A stretch of 64,000 nt of DNA from Limnohabitans sp. Hippo3. GTDB lineage: Bacteria > Pseudomonadota > Gammaproteobacteria > Burkholderiales > Burkholderiaceae_C. The notes under the pieces are model-generated. The model worked only from the letters and a program-made list of their open reading frames with translations, did not search any database and was not told the DNA's origin. Below are positions 26,614-37,314 of this stretch, piece after piece. Every line of letters begins with the position of its first letter. The stretch's first letter is position 1. Made by a program: the position numbers and the translations under genes. The DNA is taken from positions 1-64,000 of the forward strand of contig NZ_NESF01000002.1 in assembly GCF_003063665.1 (NCBI RefSeq), written 5' to 3'.

Positions 26614-26624
26614 GTTCGGCTCCA

Positions 26625-27554
26625 TCAAGCGCGATCGGCCACACGTTCACCCATGAGGCCCGAGGGACGCAAGGTCAACACGACGATCAAGACAATGAAC
26701 GCAAAGATGTCGGTGTAATGGCTGCCCAAAATACCGCCCGTGAGGTGGCCGATGTAGCCCGAGCCAATGGCTTCGATCAGGCCCAGCAAAATGCCGCCAA
26801 TGACCGCGCCCGACAAGTTGCCAATGCCGCCAAACACCGCCGCGGTGAAGGCCTTCAGGCCTGGCAAGAAGCCCATGGCGTGTTGCACCGTGCCGTAGTT
26901 GGAGGCGTACATCACACCCGCAATGGCCGCCAAAATGGCACCGATCACGAAGGTGGCCGAAATCACCATGTCGGGCTTGACGCCCATGAGACCCGCCACA
27001 CGCGGGTTCTCAGCTGTGGCCCGCATGGCGCGGCCCAGACGTGTGTAATTGACCAGCCACATCAGGATGGCCAGCGACACGGCCGTGACGCCCAAAATCA
27101 TGATTTGGGTGGGCGTGATGACCACGCCACCCATGTTGATGGGGGTGCTGGACAGCAAGGTGGGGTAAGCCTTGTAATTGGGCTTCCAGATGATCATGGC
27201 TAGGGTCTGCAGCAAGATGCTCATGCCAATCGCGGTGATCAGGGGGGCCAGTTTGGGGCTGTTGCGCAAGGGCCGGTAAGCGATTTTTTCAATCGAATAG
27301 TTCAAGACCACGGCCACCACACACGCAATCAGCGTGGCCAGGATCAGGATGACCCATCCTGGTGCACCCGGCATGGCGTCACGCATCATGCCGATGGCGG
27401 ACCAGCTCGTCAGAGCCCCCACCATCAGCACTTCACCGTGTGCAAAGTTGATCAGGTTGATGATGCCGTACACCATGGTGTAGCCCAAGGCCACCAAGGC
27501 GTACATGCTGCCCATGACCAGGCCGTTGATGACCTGCTGGAAGAAGACGTCCAT
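26625..27554 (-). CDS. livH: Branched-chain amino acid ABC transporter permease
   Basis: Integral membrane subunit, 309 residues, starting with the characteristic FFQQVINGLVMGSMYALVAL and containing LINFAHGEVLMVGA. The coupling loop TRLGRAMRATAENPRVAGLMG precedes the last four membrane spans. First gene of the operon; no livK binding-protein gene is present on either side, so the binding protein must be encoded elsewhere. The 97 bp upstream of the gene hold the promoter, which I cannot place exactly. Confidence 0.95.
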   Translation of the reverse strand: MDVFFQQVINGLVMGSMYALVALGYTMVYGIINLINFAHGEVLMVGALTSWSAIGMMRDAMPGAPGWVILILATLIACVVAVVLNYSIEKIAYRPLRNSPKLAPLITAIGMSILLQTLAMIIWKPNYKAYPTLLSSTPINMGGVVITPTQIMILGVTAVSLAILMWLVNYTRLGRAMRATAENPRVAGLMGVKPDMVISATFVIGAILAAIAGVMYASNYGTVQHAMGFLPGLKAFTAAVFGGIGNLSGAVIGGILLGLIEAIGSGYIGHLTGGILGSHYTDIFAFIVLIVVLTLRPSGLMGERVADRA

Positions 27555-27650
27555 GTATTTCTCCGTTGTTGATCTGCGCTTAGCGGATCTTCGCGTCGGT
27601 TGTTGTTCTCATGTCAAGAATCACCTTTTGGGTGAGGGCTGACAACTAGC

Positions 27651-27686
27651 AAAAACCCCGCCAGATTTGCGCAGCATCTGGCGGGG
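27651..27686 (-). terminator. Terminator downstream of rarA
   Basis: On the minus strand the arms CCCCGCCAGAT and ATCTGGCGGGG enclose a 9-nt loop and are followed by TTTTTG. It lies 56 bp after the rarA stop and before the liv promoter. Confidence 0.88.
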
Positions 27687-27741
27687 GTGGCGGGATTGTA
27701 GTGAAAGAAAGTATCCCCTCAGTATTCATTCCCGTCCGGAA

Positions 27742-29040
27742 TTACCCTGTGGCCGAATTTTTCTTTCGCAGTTCTTCCAGTTTGTCGGCAATTTTGATTT
27801 CCAGGCCCCTGCGCACGGGTTTGTAAAAACCGGGTTCGGGCATGCCTTCGGGCAAATAACGCTCGCCCGCAGCGAAACCGTCCTCTTCATCATGGGCGTA
27901 ACGGTAGCCCTTGCCGTAGTCCAGCTGCTTCATGAGCTGGGTGGGCGCATTGCGCAAATGCATGGGCACCGGGCGGGTGCCGTCTTTTTTGACCCAGGCC
28001 TTGGCCTCGTTGAAGGCCTTGTAAGCGGCATTCGATTTGGGGGCCACGGCCAGGTAAATCACGCACTGGGCCAGCGTCAGCTCCCCCTCAGGGCTGCCCA
28101 AGCGCTCGTACGCCTCGGCGGCGTCCAGCGCCATGCGCAGCGCACGCGGGTCGGCCAGGCCAATGTCTTCGCTGGCCATGCGGATCAAACGCCGCGCCAT
28201 GTAGCGCGGGTCTGCACCGCCGTCGAGCATGCGCACGAACCAATACAGGGCGGCATCGGGGTCGGAGCCGCGCACCGATTTGTGCAGGGCGCTGATGGTG
28301 TCGTAGAACTGCTCGCCACCTTTGTCGTAGCGGCGCATGCGCTCGCCCAGCACACGCATCAGCCAAGCGTCGGTCACCGGGTCGATGCTTTCCTGCTGGG
28401 CCGCCATGGCCAGGGTTTCCAGGGTGTTGAGCAAACGCCGGGCATCGCCATCGGCATAGGCCAGCAAGCGCGCCAGAGCCTCAGGCTCGATGGCGGGGAT
28501 GGCTTGAATGGCCTGCGCCCGCAACACGATGCTTTGCAGATCTTCTTCGGTCAGAGGCTGCAGCACATACACCGCCGCCCGCGACAACAAGGCCGAATTC
28601 ACCTCGAAAGAAGGGTTCTCGGTGGTGGCCCCGATGAAGGTGAACAGGCCGCTTTCCACATGCGGCAAAAACGCGTCTTGCTGGCTTTTGTTGAAGCGGT
28701 GCACCTCGTCCACAAACATGATGGTGCGCTGAGGGTGCAAGCCTGTGCGGGCGGCTTCGGCTTTTTCCACCGCTTCGCGGATGTCCTTAACGCCGCCGAG
28801 CACCGCGCTGATGCTCAAGAATTGCGCATCAAACGCATCGGCCATCAAGCGGGCGATGGTAGTTTTGCCCACCCCTGGCGGCCCCCACAAAATGCAGCTG
28901 TGCGGCTGACCCGACTCAAACGCCAAACGCAAGGCCATGCCCTCGCCCAACAAATGCTGCTGGCCGATCACCTCCCCCAAGTGGCGCGGGCGCAAGCGCT
29001 CGGCCAAGGGGGCATGGGGCGACAGACTGGCGGCTTTCAT
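27742..29040 (-). CDS. rarA: Replication-associated recombination protein A (AAA+ ATPase)
   Basis: MgsA/RarA, a clamp-loader-like AAA+ ATPase acting at stalled replication forks. Walker A is WGPPGVGKTT, Walker B IMFVDEVHRFNK, and sensor 1 GATTENPSF; the C-terminal tetramerisation part includes DPDAALYWFVRMLDGGADP. 432 residues from the ATG at 29040; the frame is open 31 codons further upstream into lolA, but homologues begin near MKAASL. Located 16 bp after lolA on the same strand. Confidence 0.94.
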   Translation of the reverse strand: MKAASLSPHAPLAERLRPRHLGEVIGQQHLLGEGMALRLAFESGQPHSCILWGPPGVGKTTIARLMADAFDAQFLSISAVLGGVKDIREAVEKAEAARTGLHPQRTIMFVDEVHRFNKSQQDAFLPHVESGLFTFIGATTENPSFEVNSALLSRAAVYVLQPLTEEDLQSIVLRAQAIQAIPAIEPEALARLLAYADGDARRLLNTLETLAMAAQQESIDPVTDAWLMRVLGERMRRYDKGGEQFYDTISALHKSVRGSDPDAALYWFVRMLDGGADPRYMARRLIRMASEDIGLADPRALRMALDAAEAYERLGSPEGELTLAQCVIYLAVAPKSNAAYKAFNEAKAWVKKDGTRPVPMHLRNAPTQLMKQLDYGKGYRYAHDEEDGFAAGERYLPEGMPEPGFYKPVRRGLEIKIADKLEELRKKNSATG

Positions 29041-29056
29041 CGGCACTCGAACGGCA

Positions 29057-29743
29057 TCAAGGCCGAATGACGTCCACGCCCGCCGGAGCCTTGAACACAA
29101 AAGTGCTGACGGGCAAAACCGGGTTGAGCTCAAAAGCCGTGAAAGTCAGCAAGGAGCGCTGACCCAGGCTGTCCTGCACATCGAGCACGGCCAGCTCGGG
29201 GCCGGAGGGCGCTGCACGCAAACCCACCATCACCGAGCGAATTTGCCCGTCCGGCGATTGGGGCGTGGCCCGCACCCATTGCAGACCGTCACGGTCAGGC
29301 TCGGGCGTGAACTGAAAGTCGTTTTTCAGGGCCTGCAAATCCGAGGCCCCGGTGAGCAAAGCGGCCGGGGTTGAGCCCAGCGCCTGTGATTGCTGGCGGG
29401 CCGTGACCTGGTTCAGGTCCACATCGTGCAGCCACAAGGTCTGCCCATCGGCCACGAGGGTTTGCACAAAAGGCTTGCGGTAGTCAAAGCGGAACTTGCC
29501 AGGTCGCTGGAACTCGAAACGGCCACTCGATGTTTTGGTTCGCGGGGTCTGGCCCGCGCGGCTGGGCGAAGTGACCACCTGGGTGAAGTCGGCGCGGCCG
29601 CTGCGGGCCTGCTTCATGAACTGGGCCAGCAGGTCCAAACTGCTGGCCTGTAGAGGTGCGATCCAAACCCACAGCGCCACAGCCAGCCAGCCCTTGCCCA
29701 GAAAAGCCAGCGCCATGCGACGGGTGAAAAACAGGCGGGTCAT
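29057..29743 (-). CDS. lolA: Outer-membrane lipoprotein carrier protein
   Basis: Periplasmic chaperone that carries lipoproteins from LolCDE to LolB. Signal peptide of about 35 residues with hydrophobic core and PLQASS cleavage region, then SLDLLAQFMKQARSGRADFTQVV and the FRFDYRKPFVQTLVADG hydrophobic-cavity strands typical of LolA. ATG at 29743 is used; a GTG at 29752 overlapping the ftsK stop (GTGA) is an alternative three codons earlier. Sits between ftsK and rarA. Confidence 0.92.
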   Translation of the reverse strand: MTRLFFTRRMALAFLGKGWLAVALWVWIAPLQASSLDLLAQFMKQARSGRADFTQVVTSPSRAGQTPRTKTSSGRFEFQRPGKFRFDYRKPFVQTLVADGQTLWLHDVDLNQVTARQQSQALGSTPAALLTGASDLQALKNDFQFTPEPDRDGLQWVRATPQSPDGQIRSVMVGLRAAPSGPELAVLDVQDSLGQRSLLTFTAFELNPVLPVSTFVFKAPAGVDVIRP

Positions 29744-29748
29744 CGCAC

Positions 29749-32151
29749 TCACTCGGCCCGTGCGGGCACCAAAATTTCACGCTGACCACTGCCGCTCATG
29801 GCGCTGACCAGACCGGCTTTTTCCATGTCTTCCACCAAGCGGGCAGCGCGGTTGTAGCCAATCTTGAGGTGGCGCTGCACCAGCGAAATGCTGGCCTTGC
29901 GGTTCTTCAAGACCACTTCCACCGCCTGGTCGTACATCGGGTCTTTCTCGCCGCTGTCGCCCTCGCCCAGCATGCCGCCATCGTCGTCCACCGTGCCACC
30001 TTCGAGCACGCCCTCGATGTAGTCGGGCTCGCCCTGGCTCTTGAGGTAGCTCACCACGCGGTGCACTTCTTCGTCGCTGACAAAAGCACCGTGCACGCGA
30101 ATTGGGAAGCCCGTGCCCGAGGGCATGTACAACATATCGCCCATGCCCAGCAGGGCTTCGGCACCCATCTGATCGAGGATGGTGCGGCTGTCGATCTTGC
30201 TCGACACCTGAAAGGCAATGCGGGTCGGGATGTTGGCCTTGATCAGGCCCGTGATCACGTCGACGCTGGGGCGTTGGGTGGCCAAGATCAAATGGATACC
30301 GGCCGCACGGGCCTTCTGGGCCAAGCGTGCAATCAGCTCTTCAATCTTCTTGCCGACCACCATCATCAAGTCGGCCAACTCGTCAATCACCACCACGATG
30401 TGCGGCAGGCGCTTGAGCGGCTCCGGGTCATCGGGTGTGAGGCTGAAGGGGTTGTAGATGAACTCTTCGCGGGCAGTGGCTTCGTCGATTTTCTGGTTGT
30501 AACCGGCCAGGTTGCGCACACCCATCTTGCTCATCAGTTTGTAGCGCTTTTCCATCTCGGCCACACACCAGTTCAGGCCGTGAGCGGCCTGGCGCATATC
30601 GGTGACCACCGGGGCCAGCAGGTGCGGAATGCCTTCGTACACCGACATTTCCAGCATCTTGGGGTCGATCATCAACAGGCGCACATCGCGTGCTTCGGCT
30701 TTGTAGAGCAGCGACAAAATCATGGCGTTGATACCCACCGACTTGCCCGAACCCGTGGTACCGGCCACCAAAACGTGCGGCATCTTGGCCAGATCAGCCA
30801 CCACCGGGTTGCCAATGATGTCTTTGCCCAGGCCCATGGTCAGCAGGGACTTGGCCTCGTTGTAAACCTGTGACCCCAAAATCTCGCTGAGCTTGATCGA
30901 CTGGCGCTTGGCGTTGGGCAACTCCAGCGCCATGAAATTCTTGCCGGGAATGGTCTCGATCACCCGGATGGACACCAGACTGAGCGAGCGCGCCAGGTCT
31001 TTGGCCAGATTCACCACCTGCGAGCCTTTGACGCCCGTGGCCGGTTCGATTTCGTAACGCGTGATCACCGGGCCTGGGGCTGCGGCCACCACACGCACCT
31101 CGACACCAAAATCCTTGAGCTTTTTCTCGATCAGGCGGCTGGTCATTTCCAGCGTCTCAGGGGACACCGTTTCTTGCCGCACGGACAAGCTGTCGAGCAA
31201 ATCCACTTGCGGCAGCTTGCTGTCGGGCAGTTCGGTGAACAGGGGCTTCTGGCGCTCCTTGACCACCCGGTCGCTGCGCGGCACCTCCATCACGGTGGGC
31301 TCAATGACCCTGGGGACAGGGGGCGGCGCAGGCAATGGCACGGGCTCCAGATCGAGTTGACCTTCGGGTGCGGCCGTCAGAGGGTTCAGGTCCCATTGCG
31401 GCTCAATGGCCTGCAAGGGTGTGGTTTGCTCGCGTTCGCGCAGTGCCTTCTGGCCCAGGGCCAGATCCTCCTCAATTTCCCGCTTCACATGGCGGGACTG
31501 GATCAGACCGTCAATGCGGGCACCGATCGATTCGGCCAACTGCCCCCATGAAAACCGGAACACCATGGCGACACCCGCCACCACCAAGGCGATGCCCATC
31601 AAGGCCGCGCCCGTGAAACCGAGCCAGCGCACGCTGGCGGAGCCGACCAGATAGCCCAGAACGCCGCCACTGTGCCCGGGCAAATGGGCCTCCAGCCGGT
31701 ACAAGCGTGCCCACTCCATGCTGGCGCTGGCGGTCAGCAGCACCAGCAGGCCGAGCCAGAAAATCCAACGGCTGCGCGGGCCAGCCGCCACTTGGCCTGA
31801 CGACTCTTCGTCGGAAGGACCGCGCATCCAGCGGGCCAAGCCGACCAACCAGGCACGGCCAGCGGCCGCCAGGCACCACCAGACGGAATACCCCAAACCG
31901 AAATAAGCCAAATCGGCCAGCCAGGCGCCCAAAGGCCCCACCCAATTGCGCACCCCCTGGCCGCTGCCCGAGGTAGACCAAGCCGGATCGGCAGGGTGGT
32001 AACTCATCAAAGCCAGCAGGCACAGCAGCAACAAGGCACCGCCCATCAACAAAACGATTTCCTGGGCGAATCGGGCCCAGAAAGTCTGAGGCGCCTCCAG
32101 CGCCTTGTCCCGGGCCGTCGGGTTGGTCAATGTGTGCAGGGAATAGGTCAT
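29749..32151 (-). CDS. ftsK: DNA translocase FtsK
   Basis: Septum-located motor that pumps chromosome ends during division and activates XerCD recombination. Four membrane segments lie in residues 28-210, followed by a short Pro/Glu-rich linker, then the motor: Walker [14 protein letters not shown] near residue 463 and Walker [13 protein letters not shown]. The C-terminal gamma winged-helix ([18 protein letters not shown]) recognises KOPS sites. 800 residues, within the usual range for betaproteobacteria with a short linker. Divergent from trxB. Confidence 0.96.
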   Translation of the reverse strand: MTYSLHTLTNPTARDKALEAPQTFWARFAQEIVLLMGGALLLLCLLALMSYHPADPAWSTSGSGQGVRNWVGPLGAWLADLAYFGLGYSVWWCLAAAGRAWLVGLARWMRGPSDEESSGQVAAGPRSRWIFWLGLLVLLTASASMEWARLYRLEAHLPGHSGGVLGYLVGSASVRWLGFTGAALMGIALVVAGVAMVFRFSWGQLAESIGARIDGLIQSRHVKREIEEDLALGQKALREREQTTPLQAIEPQWDLNPLTAAPEGQLDLEPVPLPAPPPVPRVIEPTVMEVPRSDRVVKERQKPLFTELPDSKLPQVDLLDSLSVRQETVSPETLEMTSRLIEKKLKDFGVEVRVVAAAPGPVITRYEIEPATGVKGSQVVNLAKDLARSLSLVSIRVIETIPGKNFMALELPNAKRQSIKLSEILGSQVYNEAKSLLTMGLGKDIIGNPVVADLAKMPHVLVAGTTGSGKSVGINAMILSLLYKAEARDVRLLMIDPKMLEMSVYEGIPHLLAPVVTDMRQAAHGLNWCVAEMEKRYKLMSKMGVRNLAGYNQKIDEATAREEFIYNPFSLTPDDPEPLKRLPHIVVVIDELADLMMVVGKKIEELIARLAQKARAAGIHLILATQRPSVDVITGLIKANIPTRIAFQVSSKIDSRTILDQMGAEALLGMGDMLYMPSGTGFPIRVHGAFVSDEEVHRVVSYLKSQGEPDYIEGVLEGGTVDDDGGMLGEGDSGEKDPMYDQAVEVVLKNRKASISLVQRHLKIGYNRAARLVEDMEKAGLVSAMSGSGQREILVPARAE

Positions 32152-32304
32152 AAATTAAGCCTCAAGCTTACCCGATCAGGCCCCATCCAGACCGCGGACA
32201 GCGCAGGCGCAAGACCTCTTTGCGCTTTGTCTTTGACGGTTTCTTACAATCAGACGATTCGGTGCATTGCACTGGCTTTCCTTTCAACCGTCCGCCCAAC
32301 CTGA

Positions 32305-33273
<969 letters not shown>

Positions 33274-33314
33274 CGCCTTGCGGACCTGAGTTTTCCTGCC
33301 AACGGATTGCAAAT

Positions 33315-33390
33315 GGGCGCAGGGGGGTGCCTTCCGGGGTTCAGAGGCGCTTCGCTTTGCCACATCACCCCGGCAGCCCCCCCTGCGCCC
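33315..33390. repeat. 76-bp palindromic element after trxB, with a conserved centre
   Basis: Outer arms GGGCGCAGGGGGGTGCC (33315-33331) and GGCAGCCCCCCCTGCGCCC (33372-33390) pair with one bulge. The 30-bp centre at 33341-33370 (TCAGAGGCGCTTCGCTTTGC, then CACATCACCC) recurs on the other strand at 40372-40401 with two differences. In the remainder of this 352-bp gap I see the rpmB promoter and leader. Confidence 0.75.
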
Positions 33391-33454
33391 ACCCACCAGG
33401 GGCAAAACTCCCCAGGCTTCAAGGCATTCAACAAAAAAGCCCCCGCTTTCTAGC

Positions 33455-33460
33455 TATAAT
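33455..33460 (+). promoter_or_regulatory. -10 element of the rpmB-rpmG promoter
   Basis: A perfect TATAAT preceded by CTAGC; no clear TTGACA at the right distance. A start near 33467 would give a leader of about 160 nt, which contains a hairpin with arms GGCCCCATGCA and TGCATGAGGCC (33561-33587) and could mediate regulation of this ribosomal protein operon. Confidence 0.55.
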
Positions 33461-33625
33461 TCAAAGCTTTGCTGGAACTGCCCGGGTTGTCATTCGGGAT
33501 CACGGAGCCAGCGATCTGGGATACCGCCACCCATCTTGGCGAGGTGAGGCTGGAACGCCAGGCCCCATGCAAATCTGCATGAGGCCCATCGGCACCGGCT
33601 GTTTGAAAAGTATCGGAGTGTCCAC

Positions 33626-33859
33626 ATGGCACGCGTTTGCGACGTAACGGGCAAAGGCCCAATGACCGGGAACAACGTTTCCCACGCCAACAACAAAACC
33701 AAGCGCCGGTTCCTGCCGAACCTGCAATACCGTCGTTTCTGGGTCGAGAGCGAGAACCGTTGGGTGCGTCTGCGCGTCTCCAGCGCCGCCCTGCGCCTGA
33801 TCGACAAAAATGGCATCGATGCCGTTCTCGCTGACCTGCGCGAACGCGGTCAAGCCTAA
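33626..33859 (+). CDS. rpmB: 50S ribosomal protein L28
   Basis: 77 residues starting [20 protein letters not shown], the invariant L28 beginning, with KRRFLPNLQ and [12 protein letters not shown] later. CGGAG lies nine bases before the ATG. Followed after 26 bp by rpmG, the usual L28-L33 pair. Confidence 0.98.
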   Translation: MARVCDVTGKGPMTGNNVSHANNKTKRRFLPNLQYRRFWVESENRWVRLRVSSAALRLIDKNGIDAVLADLRERGQA

Positions 33860-33885
33860 ACCCAGAACATTAGGAGTCATCTACC

Positions 33886-34056
33886 ATGGCAACCAAAGGC
33901 GGACGCGAAAAAATCAAGCTGGAATCCACAGCTGGCACTGGTCACTTCTACACGACCAGCAAAAACAAGAAAACCATGCCCGAGAAAATGTCGATCATGA
34001 AGTTCGACCCCAAAGCTCGCAAGCACGTGGAATACAAGGAAATCAAGCTGAAGTGA
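33886..34056 (+). CDS. rpmG: 50S ribosomal protein L33
   Basis: 56 residues: [30 protein letters not shown], and the C-terminal KYDPKA-like [18 protein letters not shown]. No Cys pairs, so the zinc-free form. TAGGAG ribosome binding site upstream. Second gene of the rpmBG operon, followed by a strong terminator. Confidence 0.97.
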   Translation: MATKGGREKIKLESTAGTGHFYTTSKNKKTMPEKMSIMKFDPKARKHVEYKEIKLK

Positions 34057-34076
34057 TTCGGCCTGAGCCTTGCAAC

Positions 34077-34109
34077 AAAAAACCCGCTGTTCATGCAGCG
34101 GGTTTTTTT
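34077..34109 (+). terminator. Terminator of the rpmBG operon
   Basis: Stem AAAAAACCCGCTG / CAGCGGGTTTTTT with loop TTCATG, beginning 21 bp after the rpmG stop. Confidence 0.95.
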
Positions 34110-34210
34110 ATGCCTGAAATGGGCGAATGTGGCACTCTGTTCAGCTACGCACTGCCAGCTACGACACATCAATAGCCATACCAACCCGGCCCTAAGAGCC
34201 TTCGACCGGC

Positions 34211-34237
34211 ATGGATACCCGCATGCGCGGGTATGAC
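34211..34237. repeat. Short ATACCCGC/GCGGGTAT hairpin
   Basis: GGATACCCGCATGCGCGGGT is followed by ATGAC; arms ATACCCGC (34215-34222) and GCGGGTAT (34227-34234). The half CGCGGGTATGAC also occurs at 138-149, so it is a diverged member of the GTCAT...GGATCC repeat group. Confidence 0.5.
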
Positions 34238-34270
34238 ACCTCTGCCCACGCCAACACATCCCCGTGCCCC

Positions 34271-34300
34271 AAAAGCAAACAGGGCCCGAAGGCCCTGTTT
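34271..34300 (-). terminator. Terminator of the desaturase gene
   Basis: On the minus strand AAACAGGGCC-TTCG-GGCCCTGTTT is followed by GCTTTT, 20 bp after the desaturase stop. Confidence 0.85.
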
Positions 34301-34320
34301 GGAACGACTGCTGGCAAAGA

Positions 34321-35532
34321 TCAGGCCGCCTGGCGAACGGCGCGCAACTTGACCGAGAAGTCGCGCAAGGCGGCGATGCCGCTTTCTTCGGCGCGGCGAC
34401 ACCAGGCTTGCAAATCAGCGGCCAGTTGCTCGCGTGAGTGCGAGGTGTTCAGCCAAATCTGGCTGAGCTCTTCACGCATTTGCACCATTTTGTCGAGCAC
34501 AGGGCTCGCGGCGCGAGCTTGTTTGAGCTGGGCTTGAGCAGACACAGGGACTTTGGCCGCATCGCGGTGCAACCAGCGTTGCGCCGTCTTCAGGGCATGG
34601 GCATCCAGTTTGATCTTGCTGGCTTCTTGCTGCATGACGGTTTTCACGTTACGGGCGTAACCGGCCATCACTTCGTAGCGGTTGGCGATCAGGGCTTCCA
34701 GCGTCTTCTCGTCGGCCACAGGGCGGATGTCACCATAAGCCAAGCGGGGCGGTGTCTTCTTGACGGTGGCCAGACCCAGCGTTTCCAGGGTGCGGATGTA
34801 CAACCAGCCGATGTCGAACTCGTAGGGCTTGACCGACAGCTTGGCCGAGGTGGGGTAGGTGTGGTGGTTGTTGTGCAACTCTTCGCCACCGATCAGGATG
34901 CCCCAGGGCGAAATGTTGGTGCTGGCGTCGTGCGCCTCAAAGTTGCGGTAACCCCAGTAGTGCGCTGCACCGTTGATGATGCCAGCGGCCGTGATCGGGA
35001 TCCAGGCCATTTGCACGGCCCAGACGGTCAGACCGATGAAGCCAAACAGCGCCACGTCGATGATCAGCATCAGGGCCACACCTTGCCAGGAAAAGCGGGT
35101 GTAGAGATTGCGCTCGATCCAGTCGTCAGGCGTGCCGTGGCCGTAGCGCTGCAGGGTTTCCTTGTTCTTGGATTCCTTGCGGTACAGCTCGGCCCCGGTG
35201 AACAACACGGTCTTGATGCCATGCACATGCGGGCTGTGGGGGTCTTCGGCCTGCTCGCACTTGGCGTGGTGCTTGCGGTGGATGGCCGCCCACTCCTTGG
35301 TCACCTGGCCGGTGGTCAACCACAGCCAGAAACGGAAAAAGTGCGAGGGAATGGCGTGCAGGTCCAAGGCGCGGTGCGCCTGGTGGCGGTGCAGGAAAAT
35401 CGTGACGCTGGCGATGGTGATGTGGGTCAGGCCCAAGGTGATCAACACCATTTGCCACCAAGCCAAATCGAACAGGCCGTGGCCCATCCAATGAATGATT
35501 GCATCGAGAAAAGCCCAATCAGGCAACAACAT
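34321..35532 (-). CDS. Membrane fatty-acid desaturase (acyl-CoA delta-9 type)
   Basis: Di-iron membrane enzyme that puts a double bond into acyl chains, used to adjust membrane fluidity. The three histidine boxes are HRHQAHR (residues 48-54), HRKHH (85-89) and HNNHH (220-224). Hydrophobic spans flank the first box and lie near residues 150-190. Beyond residue 260 an unusual C-terminal extension of about 140 residues is hydrophilic and mostly helical with many Lys/Arg/Gln, not part of the catalytic fold. 403 residues, against about 300 for the catalytic core. Single gene with its own terminator. Confidence 0.9.
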   Translation of the reverse strand: MLLPDWAFLDAIIHWMGHGLFDLAWWQMVLITLGLTHITIASVTIFLHRHQAHRALDLHAIPSHFFRFWLWLTTGQVTKEWAAIHRKHHAKCEQAEDPHSPHVHGIKTVLFTGAELYRKESKNKETLQRYGHGTPDDWIERNLYTRFSWQGVALMLIIDVALFGFIGLTVWAVQMAWIPITAAGIINGAAHYWGYRNFEAHDASTNISPWGILIGGEELHNNHHTYPTSAKLSVKPYEFDIGWLYIRTLETLGLATVKKTPPRLAYGDIRPVADEKTLEALIANRYEVMAGYARNVKTVMQQEASKIKLDAHALKTAQRWLHRDAAKVPVSAQAQLKQARAASPVLDKMVQMREELSQIWLNTSHSREQLAADLQAWCRRAEESGIAALRDFSVKLRAVRQAA

Positions 35533-35643
35533 GAGTTCGTCTTTCTACTGACGCCTGATTTCAGGCAATTTGTTGATTTTAAGTTTTCCAGCCCCAAAAG
35601 GACAGCTGTTTCGACCGTTTTCAAACAGAATGAAACAGAAAAT

Positions 35644-36942
35644 TCACTTTCTGACCCAAGCCGCGGCGAAAAATCCGTCCGTCGCATGGCGGTGAGGCCA
35701 AAGTCTCAGGAATGTGCCGGCTGGCGGGGCATCGGGGTGGGTATCGCCCGATGGGGCCAGTGAGCACAGACTGGCGGCGTGGGGCACTTTGAGCCTGTCG
35801 AGCTCTTGAGCCACATTCAAAGGGACAAAGTCCGGGTTGGCGGCACTGAAAGCTTGCGCAATCAACTCGTTTTCCTCGGGCAACACGCTGCAGGTGGCAT
35901 ACACCAGGCGACCGCCCGATTTGACCATCCGGGAAGCACTTTGCAGGATGGCTTGCTGCTTTTCAGTCAGCTCTTGCACAGCTTGGGGCTTTTGCCGCCA
36001 CTTCAAGTCGGGATTGCGGCGCAAGGTGCCCAGACCCGAACACGGGGCATCGACCAGCACGCGGTCAATCTTGCCCGCCAGGCGTTTCACGCGCTCATCG
36101 CGCTCGTGCGCAATGGCCGCGGGGTGCACATTGGACAGACCGCTGCGGGCCATGCGGGGTTTGAGGGCATCGAGGCGGTGACCCGACACGTCAAAGGCGT
36201 ACAAACGGCCCGTGCTGCGCATGGCCGCGCCCAGCGCCAGCGTTTTGCCGCCCGCGCCCGCGCAAAAGTCCACCACCATCTCGCCACGGTGGGCGTCCAC
36301 CAGCAAGGCCAGCAGCTGCGAGCCTTCGTCCTGCACCTCGATCGCCCCCCGGGTGAATGCGTCGGTCTTTTGCAAAGCGGGTTTGCCTTGCAGGCGCAGG
36401 CCCCAAGGCGAGTAAGGCGTGGGCTCGGAGGCGATACCCGCTTGCGCCAGCTCTTTCTGGATGTCGCTGCGCTTGGCTTGCAGCATGTTCACGCGCAAGT
36501 CCAGCGTGCCAGGTTGCTGCAAATGCTCGGCCAAGTCCCAAAAATCCTCGCCCAGCTGGGCTTGCAGGGCTTGCGCCATCCAGTCGGGCAGGTTGTGGCG
36601 GTGCGGGGCCATCAAGGCGTCGGCCGGGATGGCGTCGCAAGTGGCCAGCCACTTTTTCTCGGTGTCGTTGAGCGCAGAGGCCAGAAAATCGCGCGGGCCA
36701 AAAAAGCCCAAAATCGCCAGCTTGCGCTCTTTGGCGCCGGAGCCCGAGCGGGCCAGTTGTTCAAACAGCAACTTTTTGCGCAGCACCGCAAAAGCGGTTT
36801 CGGCCAGGGTGGCACGCTCACGGGGGCCCAGCGAGCGGTGTTCACGGAAATAGCGCGACACCACAGCGTCGGCAGGATGTTCAAATTGGAGGATCAGCCT
36901 GACCAGATCGGCGCAGGCGTCTAAAAGGGCTTTTGGATGCAT
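35644..36942 (-). CDS. RsmB/NOP2-family rRNA cytosine-C5 methyltransferase
   Basis: SAM-dependent m5C methyltransferase of rRNA (RsmB or a close relative). Residues 1-140 resemble the helical N-terminal region; the SAM site reads VVDFCAGAGGKTLALGA near residue 224. The two cysteines of the mechanism are Cys301 (VDAPCSGLGTLRRNPD) and Cys351 (YATCSVLPEEN). 432 residues. ATG at 36942 is chosen since upstream codons have no homology-like character. Whether it methylates C967 cannot be decided from sequence alone. Confidence 0.88.
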   Translation of the reverse strand: MHPKALLDACADLVRLILQFEHPADAVVSRYFREHRSLGPRERATLAETAFAVLRKKLLFEQLARSGSGAKERKLAILGFFGPRDFLASALNDTEKKWLATCDAIPADALMAPHRHNLPDWMAQALQAQLGEDFWDLAEHLQQPGTLDLRVNMLQAKRSDIQKELAQAGIASEPTPYSPWGLRLQGKPALQKTDAFTRGAIEVQDEGSQLLALLVDAHRGEMVVDFCAGAGGKTLALGAAMRSTGRLYAFDVSGHRLDALKPRMARSGLSNVHPAAIAHERDERVKRLAGKIDRVLVDAPCSGLGTLRRNPDLKWRQKPQAVQELTEKQQAILQSASRMVKSGGRLVYATCSVLPEENELIAQAFSAANPDFVPLNVAQELDRLKVPHAASLCSLAPSGDTHPDAPPAGTFLRLWPHRHATDGFFAAAWVRK

Positions 36943-36997
36943 AGGGCTGCATTGTCCCATCCCCGCCCCTGGATCAGACACACAACACAGGAAAGAC

Positions 36998-37234
36998 ATG
37001 TCAGAACCACTGCCACCGATGATCGAAACGCCCAAAGGGCTGTACCGCCATTACAAAGGCGGCCAGTACCGCGTGCTGGGCACCGTGCGCCACAGCGAAG
37101 ACCTGCAGCCCATGACGCTGTACCAGGCGCTCTATGGCGAGCAAGGCCTGTGGGTGCGGCCCGCAGCCATGTTTGCAGAAGTGGCCGAGTTCAATGGCAA
37201 AGTCCAGCCCCGCTTCACCCGGATCGGGGACTGA
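36998..37234 (+). CDS. DUF1653 domain protein
   Basis: 78 residues with the family's hallmarks KGLYRHYKGGQYRVLGTVRHSE, then LYQALYGEQGLWVRP and the closing FTRI. Function unknown; probably a small beta-barrel cytosolic protein. It is divergent from the rRNA methyltransferase gene with 55 bp between them, and its 3' end meets a palindromic repeat. Confidence 0.88.
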   Translation: MSEPLPPMIETPKGLYRHYKGGQYRVLGTVRHSEDLQPMTLYQALYGEQGLWVRPAAMFAEVAEFNGKVQPRFTRIGD

Positions 37235-37248
37235 CGAGGGATTGGCAC

Positions 37249-37314
37249 GTCGGTGGCTTCAGCCCCGACAGGCATGGCTGGCCTGAAGCCCATGTCGGGG
37301 CTGAAGCCGCCGGC
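37249..37314. repeat. 66-bp palindrome, GGCTTCAGCCCCGAC type
   Basis: Arms GTCGGTGGCTTCAGCCCCGA (from 37249) and TCGGGGCTGAAGCCGCCGGC (to 37314) enclose GGCATGGCTGGCCTGAAGCC. It abuts the purN stop codon and separates convergent genes. No other copy seen in the window. Confidence 0.75.
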
